This document shows, piece after piece, positions 35,609 to 44,018 of a stretch of 64,000 bases of DNA; the first letter of the stretch is position 1, and each line of letters starts with the position of its first letter. This DNA is from Thermosipho africanus Ob7. Lineage in GTDB: Bacteria > Thermotogota > Thermotogae > Thermotogales > Fervidobacteriaceae. The notes below the pieces were generated by a model that saw only the letters and a program-made list of their open reading frames with translations, had not been told where the DNA came from and ran no database searches. A program made the position numbers and the translations under genes. The stretch covers positions 310,001 to 374,000 of the forward strand of contig NZ_NKRG01000001.1 in the NCBI RefSeq assembly GCF_003351105.1, read 5' to 3'.

Positions 35609-36493
35609 ATGTTAAGAAGTTTTGATGAGGTAATAGAAAAAGCGAAGACAAAAGAGGCTGTTATTGCATTGGCAGGGGCTGAAGATGTTGAATCATTAAA
35701 GGCGATTAAAGATGTTTTGGATCTAGGCATAAAAGCTATATTGGTTGGAAAAGAGGAAATTATTAGAAAAAATCTTGAGGGATTAGAAATGGAACTTCCA
35801 ATTGTAAATGCTGAAAGTGAAGCAGAAGCTTCAGAAAAGGCTGTTAAGTTGGTATCTTCAGGTCAAGCAAATGTGTTGATGAAAGGATTAGTAAAAACTG
35901 CTACACTTTTGAAAGCTGCTTTGAATAAGGAATGGGGGCTTCGTGGTGAAGGATTACTTTCTCACGTTGCACTTTTAGAAACACCTGGAATGGATAGGAT
36001 AGTTTTTGTAACAGATGGTGGAATGGTTATTAAACCAACGTTGGAGCAAAAAGTTCAAATTATAAAAAATGCAGTTTCTCTAGCGCATAGTTTAGGATAT
36101 GAAGAACCAAAAGTAGGTTTAATAGCAGCAGTTGAAGTAGTAAATCCAGATATGCCTGAGACAATGGAAGCTGCAATATTAACAAAAATGGCTGATAGGG
36201 GACAGATAAAAGGATGTAAAATTGATGGACCACTTGGTTTAGATAACGCATTGAGTGAGTTTGCTGCGAAAGTAAAAAAGGTTTCAGGCCCGGTTGCTGG
36301 TAAAGCAGATATCTTAGTTGTTCCAGATATTCATAGTGGAAACTTCCTTGGAAAGTCAGCAGTTTACCTTGCAAACGGTAAGATTGCTGGAATAATTATG
36401 GGGGCAAAAGTTCCAATAATTATTGTTTCAAGGGCCGATACAAGCGAATCAAAAAGAAATTCAATAGCTATTGCTGCAGCAATTAGCAAGTAA
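35609..36493 (+). CDS. ptb: phosphate acetyl/butyryltransferase family enzyme
   Basis: 294 residues of the PTA/PTB family, which swaps CoA for phosphate on short acyl groups. It has AGAEDVESLKAI, VLMKGLVKTATLLKAAL near 90 and FVTDGGMVIKPTLEQK near 135. Length and motifs fit phosphate butyryltransferase better than the long Pta. ATG 35609 follows GGGAGGTGAG; an upstream TTG falls before this site. No butyrate or branched-chain acyl kinase gene is next to it. Confidence 0.85.
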   Translation: MLRSFDEVIEKAKTKEAVIALAGAEDVESLKAIKDVLDLGIKAILVGKEEIIRKNLEGLEMELPIVNAESEAEASEKAVKLVSSGQANVLMKGLVKTATLLKAALNKEWGLRGEGLLSHVALLETPGMDRIVFVTDGGMVIKPTLEQKVQIIKNAVSLAHSLGYEEPKVGLIAAVEVVNPDMPETMEAAILTKMADRGQIKGCKIDGPLGLDNALSEFAAKVKKVSGPVAGKADILVVPDIHSGNFLGKSAVYLANGKIAGIIMGAKVPIIIVSRADTSESKRNSIAIAAAISK

Positions 36494-36551
36494 TTTTATG
36501 GTATTTAATATTTTCGTTGAATATGTTAAAATACAATAGAAAGGTGGGGGA

Positions 36552-36648
36552 AACCTGAGGGTATAATAATAATTATACAATAAGGGGTGAGTCTTTGATT
36601 AAGATTCTAATCCCTCAGGTTCTTGTTGAGAGCCTGAGGGAGTTTTTA
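36552..36648 (+). promoter_or_regulatory. attenuator-like three-arm leader of the NtrC-like gene
   Basis: Arm 1 AACCTGAGGG (36552-36561) is exactly complementary to arm 2 CCCTCAGGTT (36612-36621). Arm 2, with its preceding T, is also complementary to arm 3 CCTGAGGGA (36633-36641). Arm 3 is followed by GTTTTT, so 2:3 looks like an intrinsic terminator and 1:2 like its anti-terminator. Arms 2 and 3 lie within the first 16 codons after the TTG start at 36595. Alternatively the repeats could be operator sites. Confidence 0.6.
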
Positions 36649-37461
36649 TATGAACATAGAGAAGTTGTTTTTGACATTTATAATTCAAATTTAGAAGAAA
36701 AAATTAGAGAAGATTATTGGGACATAGTTTATTTAACGGAAGAAAAGACTGTCCCGGGAAAAATTTTGGTATATTCCTTAAGGGAATTGGAGCTTGCCGT
36801 TAAGCTCTTTGAAGTTAAAGAAGAACATAGAAGGCTAAAAGAAGAGTATGATATGTTGTATTCTTTCCCAGAACTCCAAGGTCCTATAATAAGAGAGTTT
36901 TTGCAAAAAGTTATATTAGATTTTAAAGAAAAGAATGAATTAGTGTTATTATATGAAGATGGAATGTATGTAAATGAATACAGAACATTTTTTGAAAGTA
37001 GATTACCTCATACAAAAGTGAAATTTTCTAAGAAAAAAGGAGTTAAAATTCCACCCCTAAGGGATAGAAAAGAAGATATTCCATATATTTTTGATATTGT
37101 TCTTTCGTCTTTGTACCTAAAACATAAGAATTTGGATAAAAAGATACCTGATAACAATGAATATGAGCTGTTAAAGGAGTATAACTGGCCTGGTAATACA
37201 AAAGAATTGGTTAAGGTTGCTAGTAATTATGCGGCAACTGGAAGAATTGAAATACCTAGATTTAAAGCCAGTAATTTTGAAGGTATAGATCTTGTAAATT
37301 TTACTAGTAAACTTGTAAAACACGTTGAAAAGAGATATATAATGCTTGCTTTAAAAAAATCTAACTCGAGATTTGAAGCAGCAAAAATGCTCAAAATAAA
37401 TTATAAAACCCTTTCTCACAAAATAAAACTTTATGGTATTGAAAACTCTAAAAAAAGGTGA
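36595..37461 (+). CDS. NtrC/Fis-like transcription regulator lacking the AAA+ ATPase core
   Basis: 288 residues. PPLRDRKEDIP (153-163) and YNWPGNTKEL (196-205) are remnants of the C-terminal part of sigma-54 activator domains, and a Fis-type helix-turn-helix closes the protein (about 259-281). Walker A, Walker B and the GAFTGA loop are all absent; the N-terminal 150 residues are unlike a receiver. It therefore cannot drive sigma-54 in the usual way and is probably a repurposed DNA-binding regulator. The TTG start is set by AAGGGGTGAG. It is followed after 5 bases by ispD. Confidence 0.78.
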   Translation: MIKILIPQVLVESLREFLYEHREVVFDIYNSNLEEKIREDYWDIVYLTEEKTVPGKILVYSLRELELAVKLFEVKEEHRRLKEEYDMLYSFPELQGPIIREFLQKVILDFKEKNELVLLYEDGMYVNEYRTFFESRLPHTKVKFSKKKGVKIPPLRDRKEDIPYIFDIVLSSLYLKHKNLDKKIPDNNEYELLKEYNWPGNTKELVKVASNYAATGRIEIPRFKASNFEGIDLVNFTSKLVKHVEKRYIMLALKKSNSRFEAAKMLKINYKTLSHKIKLYGIENSKKR

Positions 37462-37466
37462 TAAAT

Positions 37467-38147
37467 GTGATAGTTGGTGTAATTCTATTTGGTGGAAAAG
37501 GAACAAGATTTTCTAAAGATTTTCCAAAACAGTTTTTGAAATTTAATGGTAAGACATTGATGGAGCATACAGTTGAAAAGTTTTTATTAGATTGCTTTGA
37601 ATTTTTAGTAGTAGTGTCAAATAAGGATTATATCAATAAAAGCATAGAAATTTTAAAAAAGTTTGAAAAAAAGATATACGTTATTGAAGGTGGAAAAACT
37701 AGAGAGCATTCCACCTTTAATGCTATAAAATTTTTAGAAAATAAAATTGATTTAGATGATATTGTTTTGATTCACGATGGGGCAAGGCCATTTGTTAATA
37801 AAGATATAATTGAAAAAAACATTGAAAATGCAAAACTGTTTGGAGCAACAGTTACAGCAATTTCTTCTGAAAATACTATAGCGGTAGTTGAAAATGACTT
37901 TATTTTGTCTGTTCCAAAAAGAGAGAATATATTTATAATCCAAACACCGCAAACATTTAAATATAAAGTTTTAAAAGATTCATTTTTAAAATTTTCAAAC
38001 AGATTGGATAACTTTACTGATGATGGTTCAGTTGTACTTGCTTCAGGTTATAAAGTTTCTATAACGGAAGGTAATAAAAAGAATATAAAAATAACTACAG
38101 TAGAAGATTTGCATCTAATGGGAGTTGATGAAATTGTCGGAGGCTAA
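37467..38147 (+). CDS. ispD: 2-C-methyl-D-erythritol 4-phosphate cytidylyltransferase
   Basis: Third step of the MEP pathway (MEP + CTP to CDP-ME). 226 residues with the CTP-binding loop LFGGKGTRF near 8, KQFLKFNGKTLMEHTV, IHDGARPFV near 102 and IQTPQTFK. GTG 37467 is preferred, as another GTG 9 bases upstream lies in the AAAGGTGAT ribosome site. The 3' end overlaps the next gene by about 20 bases. dxr at 3.9-5.0 kb supplies its substrate. Confidence 0.93.
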   Translation: MIVGVILFGGKGTRFSKDFPKQFLKFNGKTLMEHTVEKFLLDCFEFLVVVSNKDYINKSIEILKKFEKKIYVIEGGKTREHSTFNAIKFLENKIDLDDIVLIHDGARPFVNKDIIEKNIENAKLFGATVTAISSENTIAVVENDFILSVPKRENIFIIQTPQTFKYKVLKDSFLKFSNRLDNFTDDGSVVLASGYKVSITEGNKKNIKITTVEDLHLMGVDEIVGG

Positions 38148-39126
38148 TAGAAGCAAAAAATCAATTTTTAAAAAAGTTTTTATTTCATTGATAATTAGTT
38201 TTTCGATGATTATTCTGTTTCAATTTTTTTATTCAACGCAAGTTTCGTTTTTAAGAGATTTACTTACTATAGAATTCTTGATTAGCTTATTAATACTTGT
38301 AATAATTTATTTGATAGATACTATGAGACTCTCAATGTTATTAAAGTTTTTTAAATATAACCTTCCTTTCAAAGAGACCTTCAAAAATATATTTTTCGGT
38401 AAATTCATTTCTTATATCACTCCAATGTCTATAGGCGGCCAACCTTATCAGATATACCATCTTTCAAAGATAGGTGTAAAAACAGAAGATGCAACAAATA
38501 TTGTAATTTCAAGAACCTTAGAGATGTCTTTTGTAGTTTTGATTATTGATATTTTATCTATAAGACCTATTTTATCGGCTTATCCTAAAAGTTTTGGATT
38601 GTCATTAATTTTAACGGGTTTTATAGTTAGTTTTTCAATTTCTCTTCTTATTTTAATTGGATTTATAAACAAGAAATTTTTAGAAAAAATATTATCTTTT
38701 TTTGGAAAATTTTCTAGAGAAAAGCTAGAGAGAGAAAAAATAATAGAATGGATCGATTCATTACATGAAAGTATAAAAATTTTATGGATAAAAAATCCAT
38801 GGGTATTAATTTTGGATATAATATTGTACTTTGTTACAATTTTGCTTTATACCTATATTTTCTATATTTTTGTTGATAAATTTTCAGGTATAGAATACTT
38901 ATATTTATTAGGTATAATTTCACTTTTAAATTCTGTTGCTTATTACATTCCAACACCAGGTTCAAGTGGAGGAATTGAAGGGACTTATCAGATAGTATTT
39001 TCTCAAATTTTGGGGCCGGATGTTTCTATAAGAATAATTACGGTGTATCGGGTTGTTACATTTTATATACCACTTTTGTTGGGAAGTGTCTTTATAACGA
39101 AAATTTCAACTAGTGAAAGAATTTAA
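38125..39126 (+). CDS. YbhN/UPF0104 (lysylphosphatidylglycerol synthase TM-like) membrane protein
   Basis: 333 residues with about eight hydrophobic helices after a basic N-terminus. SYITPMSIGGQPYQIYHLSK near 95 and YYIPTPGSSGGIEGTYQ near 275 are the conserved family loops. Relatives include the flippase part of MprF, but the catalytic lysyl-transfer domain is absent here; lipid or polyprenyl-lipid handling is a guess. Start could be TTG 38125 or ATG 38128. Translationally coupled to ispD. Confidence 0.82.
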   Translation: MMKLSEANRSKKSIFKKVFISLIISFSMIILFQFFYSTQVSFLRDLLTIEFLISLLILVIIYLIDTMRLSMLLKFFKYNLPFKETFKNIFFGKFISYITPMSIGGQPYQIYHLSKIGVKTEDATNIVISRTLEMSFVVLIIDILSIRPILSAYPKSFGLSLILTGFIVSFSISLLILIGFINKKFLEKILSFFGKFSREKLEREKIIEWIDSLHESIKILWIKNPWVLILDIILYFVTILLYTYIFYIFVDKFSGIEYLYLLGIISLLNSVAYYIPTPGSSGGIEGTYQIVFSQILGPDVSIRIITVYRVVTFYIPLLLGSVFITKISTSERI

Positions 39127-39149
39127 TAAACTTTAAAAGGAGGGATAAG

Positions 39150-39821
39150 ATGAAGAGGTTTATTGATAGGTTATTTCCGGAAGTATCACCAACGAAATTA
39201 CTCAGTGAACACGCAGAGTATTGTATGAAAGCAGGTACTATCGTACCACAGATTTTAGACGACTATTTTAATGGAAAAGATATAATGCAATACTCTAAGG
39301 AAATTGATAAATTTGAGTCTAGTGCTGATGAGATTAAAACGAGGTTGAGAGAGATTTATACCAAACTTAGATGGAGCTACTTTGATAGAATAGATGCACT
39401 TGAGATTATACATAACCAAGATTCGATTATAGATGCCGTTGATGATTTTGTAAAGATACTTACTATGAATAAAGTTGATGAATGTCCAGAAGAAGTAATT
39501 GAAAAAATAAAACTTATGGGTGACTATGTTGCAGATGTTATAAAATTTATGAAAGTTTCCGTAGATGAACTTAGGACTGTTGTAGAATCTGACTTTTCTC
39601 CAAATGAGATTAATAAAGAAGATAATTTAACTTTTGATGTAGAAAAGGATGAATCGAAAACAGATTCATTGGGAATAGAAATTGGAAAAACACTATATTC
39701 ATACAAAAATAAGATGAATCCTGTTGATATTTTGTTTTTAAACAGTATTGTAGTTTTAATGATGAAAATAGCTGATAGAGCTGAAAATGTTGTTGAAAGA
39801 ATTAGAATGATTATTAGATAA
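39150..39821 (+). CDS. DUF47 (PhoU-like) protein partnered with a Pit transporter
   Basis: 223 residues, nearly all helix, with LFPEVSPTKLLSEHAEYC at the start and EIDKFESSADEIKTRLREIY near 55. The Asp/Glu-rich helices resemble the metal-binding faces of PhoU. DUF47 genes usually sit directly before Pit phosphate permeases and are thought to gate them. Here the Pit gene begins 12 bases later. AGGAGGGA ribosome site. Confidence 0.9.
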   Translation: MKRFIDRLFPEVSPTKLLSEHAEYCMKAGTIVPQILDDYFNGKDIMQYSKEIDKFESSADEIKTRLREIYTKLRWSYFDRIDALEIIHNQDSIIDAVDDFVKILTMNKVDECPEEVIEKIKLMGDYVADVIKFMKVSVDELRTVVESDFSPNEINKEDNLTFDVEKDESKTDSLGIEIGKTLYSYKNKMNPVDILFLNSIVVLMMKIADRAENVVERIRMIIR

Positions 39822-39833
39822 GGAGGCGATAAA

Positions 39834-41027
39834 GTGCTACTGATTGTAGGAGCATTTTTGGTAGGCTTTGGTATGGCATTTGCTATAGGAGCAAATGATG
39901 TTGCAAATAGTATGGCAACAGCTGTTGGTGCAAAAGCAATTACACCTAAACAAGCGGTTTTAATAGCTTCTATTTTAGAATTTTTAGGAGCGATTCTTTT
40001 TGGAGCACACGTTACCAAAACAATTGCAAAAGGCATAGTTGATTTAAATATGATATCTGATCCAAATAATATATTGATTGGTGCATTTTCAGCATTAATT
40101 GCATCAACCATATGGATATTATTAGCAACTTTTTGGGGAATGCCAGTTTCGACAACTCATTCGATAGTAGGAGGAATGATTGGTTTTGGACTTGCTGCTG
40201 GTGGACTTCAAATTGTAAATTGGATGACCTTATTAAAAATTGTTATTACCTGGATTACTTCACCACTCATTGGTGGAGCAATGGCTTTTGTAATCTTTAA
40301 ATTTATTTCCTTTTCAATTTTACATAGAAAACATCCAGCTAAAGCTGCAAAATATGTTGCTCCAATTTTATTAGGTATTGCATTTTATACAATTGCAGTA
40401 CTTTTTGTTGTAAAAACAATGAAGAAGGATATATTATTAGGAAATTACGCAGGAATTATTATTGGATTTATAGTTTTTCTTATTTCATTTTTGTATTTGA
40501 GAAAAGCAAAAGTTGGAGATAATGAATATGATATAGTTGAGAAAATTTTCAAGAAAGCACAGGTTGTAACTTCATGCTATGTCAGTTTTTCTCATGGAGC
40601 AAACGATGTAGCAAATGCGGTAGGTCCACTTGCTTTAATGTACATTATAATAACTACTGGTAGTGTAAAAGGGGCAATAGAAATACCGAAATATATTTTA
40701 GCTTTGGGTGGTATTGGTATATCTTTTGGTGTTGCAATTTTGGGTTACAGGGTTATGAAAACAGTTGGTCAAGATATTACTGAACTTAATAACACTAGAG
40801 GTTTTTCAATTGATTTTTCAACTGCAACCACGGTTCTTATAGCTTCTACTATGGGAATGCCTATTTCAACTACACATACAGTGGTAGGTGCAGTATCTGG
40901 TGTAGGTTTTGCAAGAGGAATAGAAGTTGTAAATGTTGGAATTTTAAAGAACATAATTATTTCCTGGTTTGTTACAGTACCATTTGCAGCTGGAGTTAGT
41001 GCTCTTTTGTATATAGTATTGACGTAA
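39834..41027 (+). CDS. pit: PiT-family inorganic phosphate transporter
   Basis: A 397-residue membrane protein. The two inverted signature repeats are visible: GANDVANSMATAVGA near 18 and GANDVANAVGPLA near 257, each followed by a GMPVSTTHS or GMPISTTHT motif. These mark a cation-coupled phosphate permease. A GTG start follows AAGGAGGCGAT. It forms an operon with the DUF47 gene. Confidence 0.94.
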   Translation: MLLIVGAFLVGFGMAFAIGANDVANSMATAVGAKAITPKQAVLIASILEFLGAILFGAHVTKTIAKGIVDLNMISDPNNILIGAFSALIASTIWILLATFWGMPVSTTHSIVGGMIGFGLAAGGLQIVNWMTLLKIVITWITSPLIGGAMAFVIFKFISFSILHRKHPAKAAKYVAPILLGIAFYTIAVLFVVKTMKKDILLGNYAGIIIGFIVFLISFLYLRKAKVGDNEYDIVEKIFKKAQVVTSCYVSFSHGANDVANAVGPLALMYIIITTGSVKGAIEIPKYILALGGIGISFGVAILGYRVMKTVGQDITELNNTRGFSIDFSTATTVLIASTMGMPISTTHTVVGAVSGVGFARGIEVVNVGILKNIIISWFVTVPFAAGVSALLYIVLT

Positions 41028-41059
41028 GTTATGATATAATTATTTTCGGAGGTGAGATA

Positions 41060-41704
41060 ATGAAAAAAGTAATGATAATAGCATTAATTGTAATTTCACT
41101 TGTTTCTTTTTCATTTACAAGGTATCAGGAAAGAACATTTGGAATTAGAATAAATAATCCTGTAGATTTAAAAAATGATATCTTGCCAAAACCTGAGTTT
41201 ATTGACAATCTGATTTTATATTATGGATACCAAAAAAATATTGATTCTCAGCATAATTCACCTGTCTCATATGGTTTTGGAATATATTCAAATTTGGATT
41301 TTGACAACGAATATATAGTCAGAGGAGCTTCGTTTGATTTTGCAGTAAAAGTTTTTGGAGTAACGTTATTTAATGAAGGTGAAAAACTTCAATTAGGATT
41401 TCAAGGTGAAGTTTTCTATAAGAAGGAAATTTTTCAAAAAGAAGCAGGTTCAAGCAGCAATTTATCTGATTTTGGAAGCGTAAGTTTTTCACATTATAAC
41501 AAAATAATTGTGAACTCGTTTACTCTAAAACCGGGATTACGAGCAGATTTTATTTTTAGTAAAGATGTTACATTTAGTGGAAGAGTTTATTATAACATTC
41601 AATTTTTCATGGGTGCAAAAACAGAAACTGGAAAAAAAGTTGTTAGTGATATAGAACCTATGAATTCTATTGATTTTGACGTTGCTTTAAATATAGCATT
41701 TTAA
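41060..41704 (+). CDS. putative outer-membrane beta-barrel protein
   Basis: 214 residues. A signal peptide (about 1-19) is followed by alternating hydrophobic and polar strands with aromatic ends (for example LILYYGYQKN, VSYGFGIYSN, GRVYYNIQFF). The last residue is phenylalanine after DVALNIAF, the usual outer-membrane insertion signal. I recognise no family. An extended -10 (TGATATAAT) ends at 41040, 20 bases before the start. A small porin-like protein of the toga is the most economical reading. Confidence 0.65.
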   Translation: MKKVMIIALIVISLVSFSFTRYQERTFGIRINNPVDLKNDILPKPEFIDNLILYYGYQKNIDSQHNSPVSYGFGIYSNLDFDNEYIVRGASFDFAVKVFGVTLFNEGEKLQLGFQGEVFYKKEIFQKEAGSSSNLSDFGSVSFSHYNKIIVNSFTLKPGLRADFIFSKDVTFSGRVYYNIQFFMGAKTETGKKVVSDIEPMNSIDFDVALNIAF

Positions 41705-41715
41705 AGGGGAGTGCA

Positions 41716-44013
41716 ATGAAACAATATATTGATTTTGACAGAGTTTTTCAGGATTTTTTGAAATATACTTTTTCTCCATACGGTCAAGAGTATTTAAAAA
41801 GATTGGTTGAAAATAAGCCCAAAGATGATGAGTATGAATACTTAAATGAAATATATGAAATACAGGTAACCCTTGGGTTACCTGTATTTCATAGGCTTGT
41901 TGATATAAGACAGATACTTGAAAAAACAAAAAGTTATTCAGTTTTACTACCGGAAGAGATATTTAAGATAAAAGATTTTTTAGTGTTTGTTGAGGATGCA
42001 AAAAAAGTAGTACCTAGTTCAAGGTATAAACTTTCGTATTATCTATCCAAATTGGGAAATTATTCTTCAATTATTGAGGAAATTGACAGAATTTTTGATT
42101 CTGATGGAAATGTAAAAGATAATGCTTCAAAAAATTTGTCTGTGATTAGAAAGGAAATAAAAAGGCATCAATTAGAAATAAAGCAAAGAATTGAAAAGTT
42201 TATTTCGAAAAATAGCAAGTATTTGCAAGAGCAATTGTATACAAAGAGAAATGGTAGATATGTATTTTTAATAAGATCCGGTGCTCGTGGGAATTTAGAA
42301 GGTATTGTACACGGAAGTTCTAATACAGGTGCAACTTTATTTTTTGAACCAAAGGAGTTTATTACTCTTAATGATAAATATGAAATTTTACTTAGTGAGG
42401 AAAAAATTGAAATAGATAAGATTTTAAGGGGAATAACAAGTAAAATTCATGATAGATATGGTAACTTAATGAATGATATTGAAATTGTTGGATTTTTTGA
42501 TTCGTTGTATGCAAGAGCAAAATATGCATATGAAAATAAAGCCATAGTTGTAAAACCTGATGGACAGTATTTAAAACTTGTTAATGCAAGACATCCTTTA
42601 ATTCCAAAGGATAAAGTTGTTCCCATTTCAATTGATTTACCAGTGGACAAAAAGGGGTTAATAATTACTGGACCAAATACTGGTGGAAAAACAGTTACAT
42701 TAAAAACCATAGCTCTTTTTATCTTTATGGCACAACATGCGATGCCTATTTTGGCAGATCACGGTACAAGAATTCCTGATTTTAAATTGTATTTGGATAT
42801 TGGTGATTCTCAAGACGTAGTTGAAAATTTAAGTACTTTTTCGTCTCATATGGTAAGGATTATTGATGCGATAAAAAATGCTGATGAAAATTCTTTGGTA
42901 ATTATAGATGAGCTTGGTTCTGGAACTGATCCGTTTGAAGGTAGTGCACTTGCTATTTCAATAATTGAATATTTGATTGAGAAAAATATAAGATTTGTTA
43001 TTACAACTCACCTTACCAACGTTAAACTTTTTGCTATGGAAAGAGATGATATTATTACAGCATCGATGGAATTTGATCTTGAGACATTAAGACCAACTTA
43101 TAGGCTATTATTAAACACTCCGGGAGCTTCACATGCATTTGAAATATCTGAAAGGTTGGGCCTTCCTAAAGAGATTATTGAGCAAGCAAAGAAGCATATT
43201 TCAAAAGATCATTTAAAGATTGAAAACTTGATCAAAGGGTTAAATTCAAAAGTAAGCGAACTTGAGAGCAAAAAATTCGAACTTGAAAAGACGTTAGATG
43301 AATATGAACGATTGAGGAAAGAATATGAGAGAAAATACAATGTTTTAAAGATGAAAAAAATAGAGGAATTAGATAAAGAACTTAGAGAAATGTATAAAGA
43401 ATTTAGAAATGCAAAAAAGGAACTTCAAAATGCACTGTTTTCCGCTAAAACTAAAAATGAAAGTTTAATAAAGAAGAGACTTAAAAATATAGAAGAGAAA
43501 GAAAATACTATACAAGAAATTGATAGCAAAATTGAAACGATGAAATATCCTGAAGTTGAAGGAGAAATTGATGTTGGAAAGTATGTAAGATTAAAAGACG
43601 GAACAACGGTTGGAAAAGTTATAGAAAAAAGAGGAGAAAATAAATTCTTGGTTGATTTTAATGGATTAAAGATAGAAGTTAAAAAGAATAAACTTGTACA
43701 GGTAGACGTTCAAGATAATAAACAAACTAATGAAGTTAGTGAATCAATTCATTTGGTATCATTTAGTCCTTTGAAAAGTAATGAAATTGATTTGCGTGGA
43801 ATGACAGTTGAAGAGGCGTTAGAAGTAATTGATAAATTTATAGACGATCTTGTTTTATCAGACTTTTCAAGTGGATATATTATCCATGGAAAAGGAACAG
43901 GAAGTCTTGCGTCAAATATCTGGAATTTTCTTAGAAATGATAAAAGGGTGAAAAGTTACCGCTTTGGTAGGCCAAGTGAAGGTGGAGTAGGTGTAACTGT
44001 TGTGGAGGTGTAG
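41716..44013 (+). CDS. mutS2: endonuclease MutS2
   Basis: 765 residues. The N-terminal MutS core lacks the mismatch-reading domain. The ATPase has GPNTGGKTVTLKT and VIIDELGSGTDPFEG, followed by a coiled-coil stretch (about 500-610) and a C-terminal Smr nuclease domain with IDLRGMTVEEAL and HGKGTGSL. MutS2 suppresses recombination and, in other bacteria, rescues collided ribosomes. A near-perfect 40-bp palindrome lies at codons 47-60. It is 12 bases after the barrel protein gene. Confidence 0.96.
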   Translation: MKQYIDFDRVFQDFLKYTFSPYGQEYLKRLVENKPKDDEYEYLNEIYEIQVTLGLPVFHRLVDIRQILEKTKSYSVLLPEEIFKIKDFLVFVEDAKKVVPSSRYKLSYYLSKLGNYSSIIEEIDRIFDSDGNVKDNASKNLSVIRKEIKRHQLEIKQRIEKFISKNSKYLQEQLYTKRNGRYVFLIRSGARGNLEGIVHGSSNTGATLFFEPKEFITLNDKYEILLSEEKIEIDKILRGITSKIHDRYGNLMNDIEIVGFFDSLYARAKYAYENKAIVVKPDGQYLKLVNARHPLIPKDKVVPISIDLPVDKKGLIITGPNTGGKTVTLKTIALFIFMAQHAMPILADHGTRIPDFKLYLDIGDSQDVVENLSTFSSHMVRIIDAIKNADENSLVIIDELGSGTDPFEGSALAISIIEYLIEKNIRFVITTHLTNVKLFAMERDDIITASMEFDLETLRPTYRLLLNTPGASHAFEISERLGLPKEIIEQAKKHISKDHLKIENLIKGLNSKVSELESKKFELEKTLDEYERLRKEYERKYNVLKMKKIEELDKELREMYKEFRNAKKELQNALFSAKTKNESLIKKRLKNIEEKENTIQEIDSKIETMKYPEVEGEIDVGKYVRLKDGTTVGKVIEKRGENKFLVDFNGLKIEVKKNKLVQVDVQDNKQTNEVSESIHLVSFSPLKSNEIDLRGMTVEEALEVIDKFIDDLVLSDFSSGYIIHGKGTGSLASNIWNFLRNDKRVKSYRFGRPSEGGVGVTVVEV
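41854..41893 (+). repeat. near-perfect 40-bp palindrome inside mutS2
   Basis: The arm TATGAAATACAGGTAACCC (41854-41872) is the exact reverse complement of 41875-41893, leaving only TT in the centre. It stays in frame and encodes a segment that aligns by eye with the equivalent part of other MutS2 proteins without added residues. Confidence 0.95.
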
Positions 44014-44018
44014 TAAGC

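Noticed and set aside
37687-37717. 9-bp hairpin AAGGTGGAA/TTCCACCTT inside ispD
   Set aside because: A 13-base loop and no T run; stems of this length are expected by chance several times in 64 kb.
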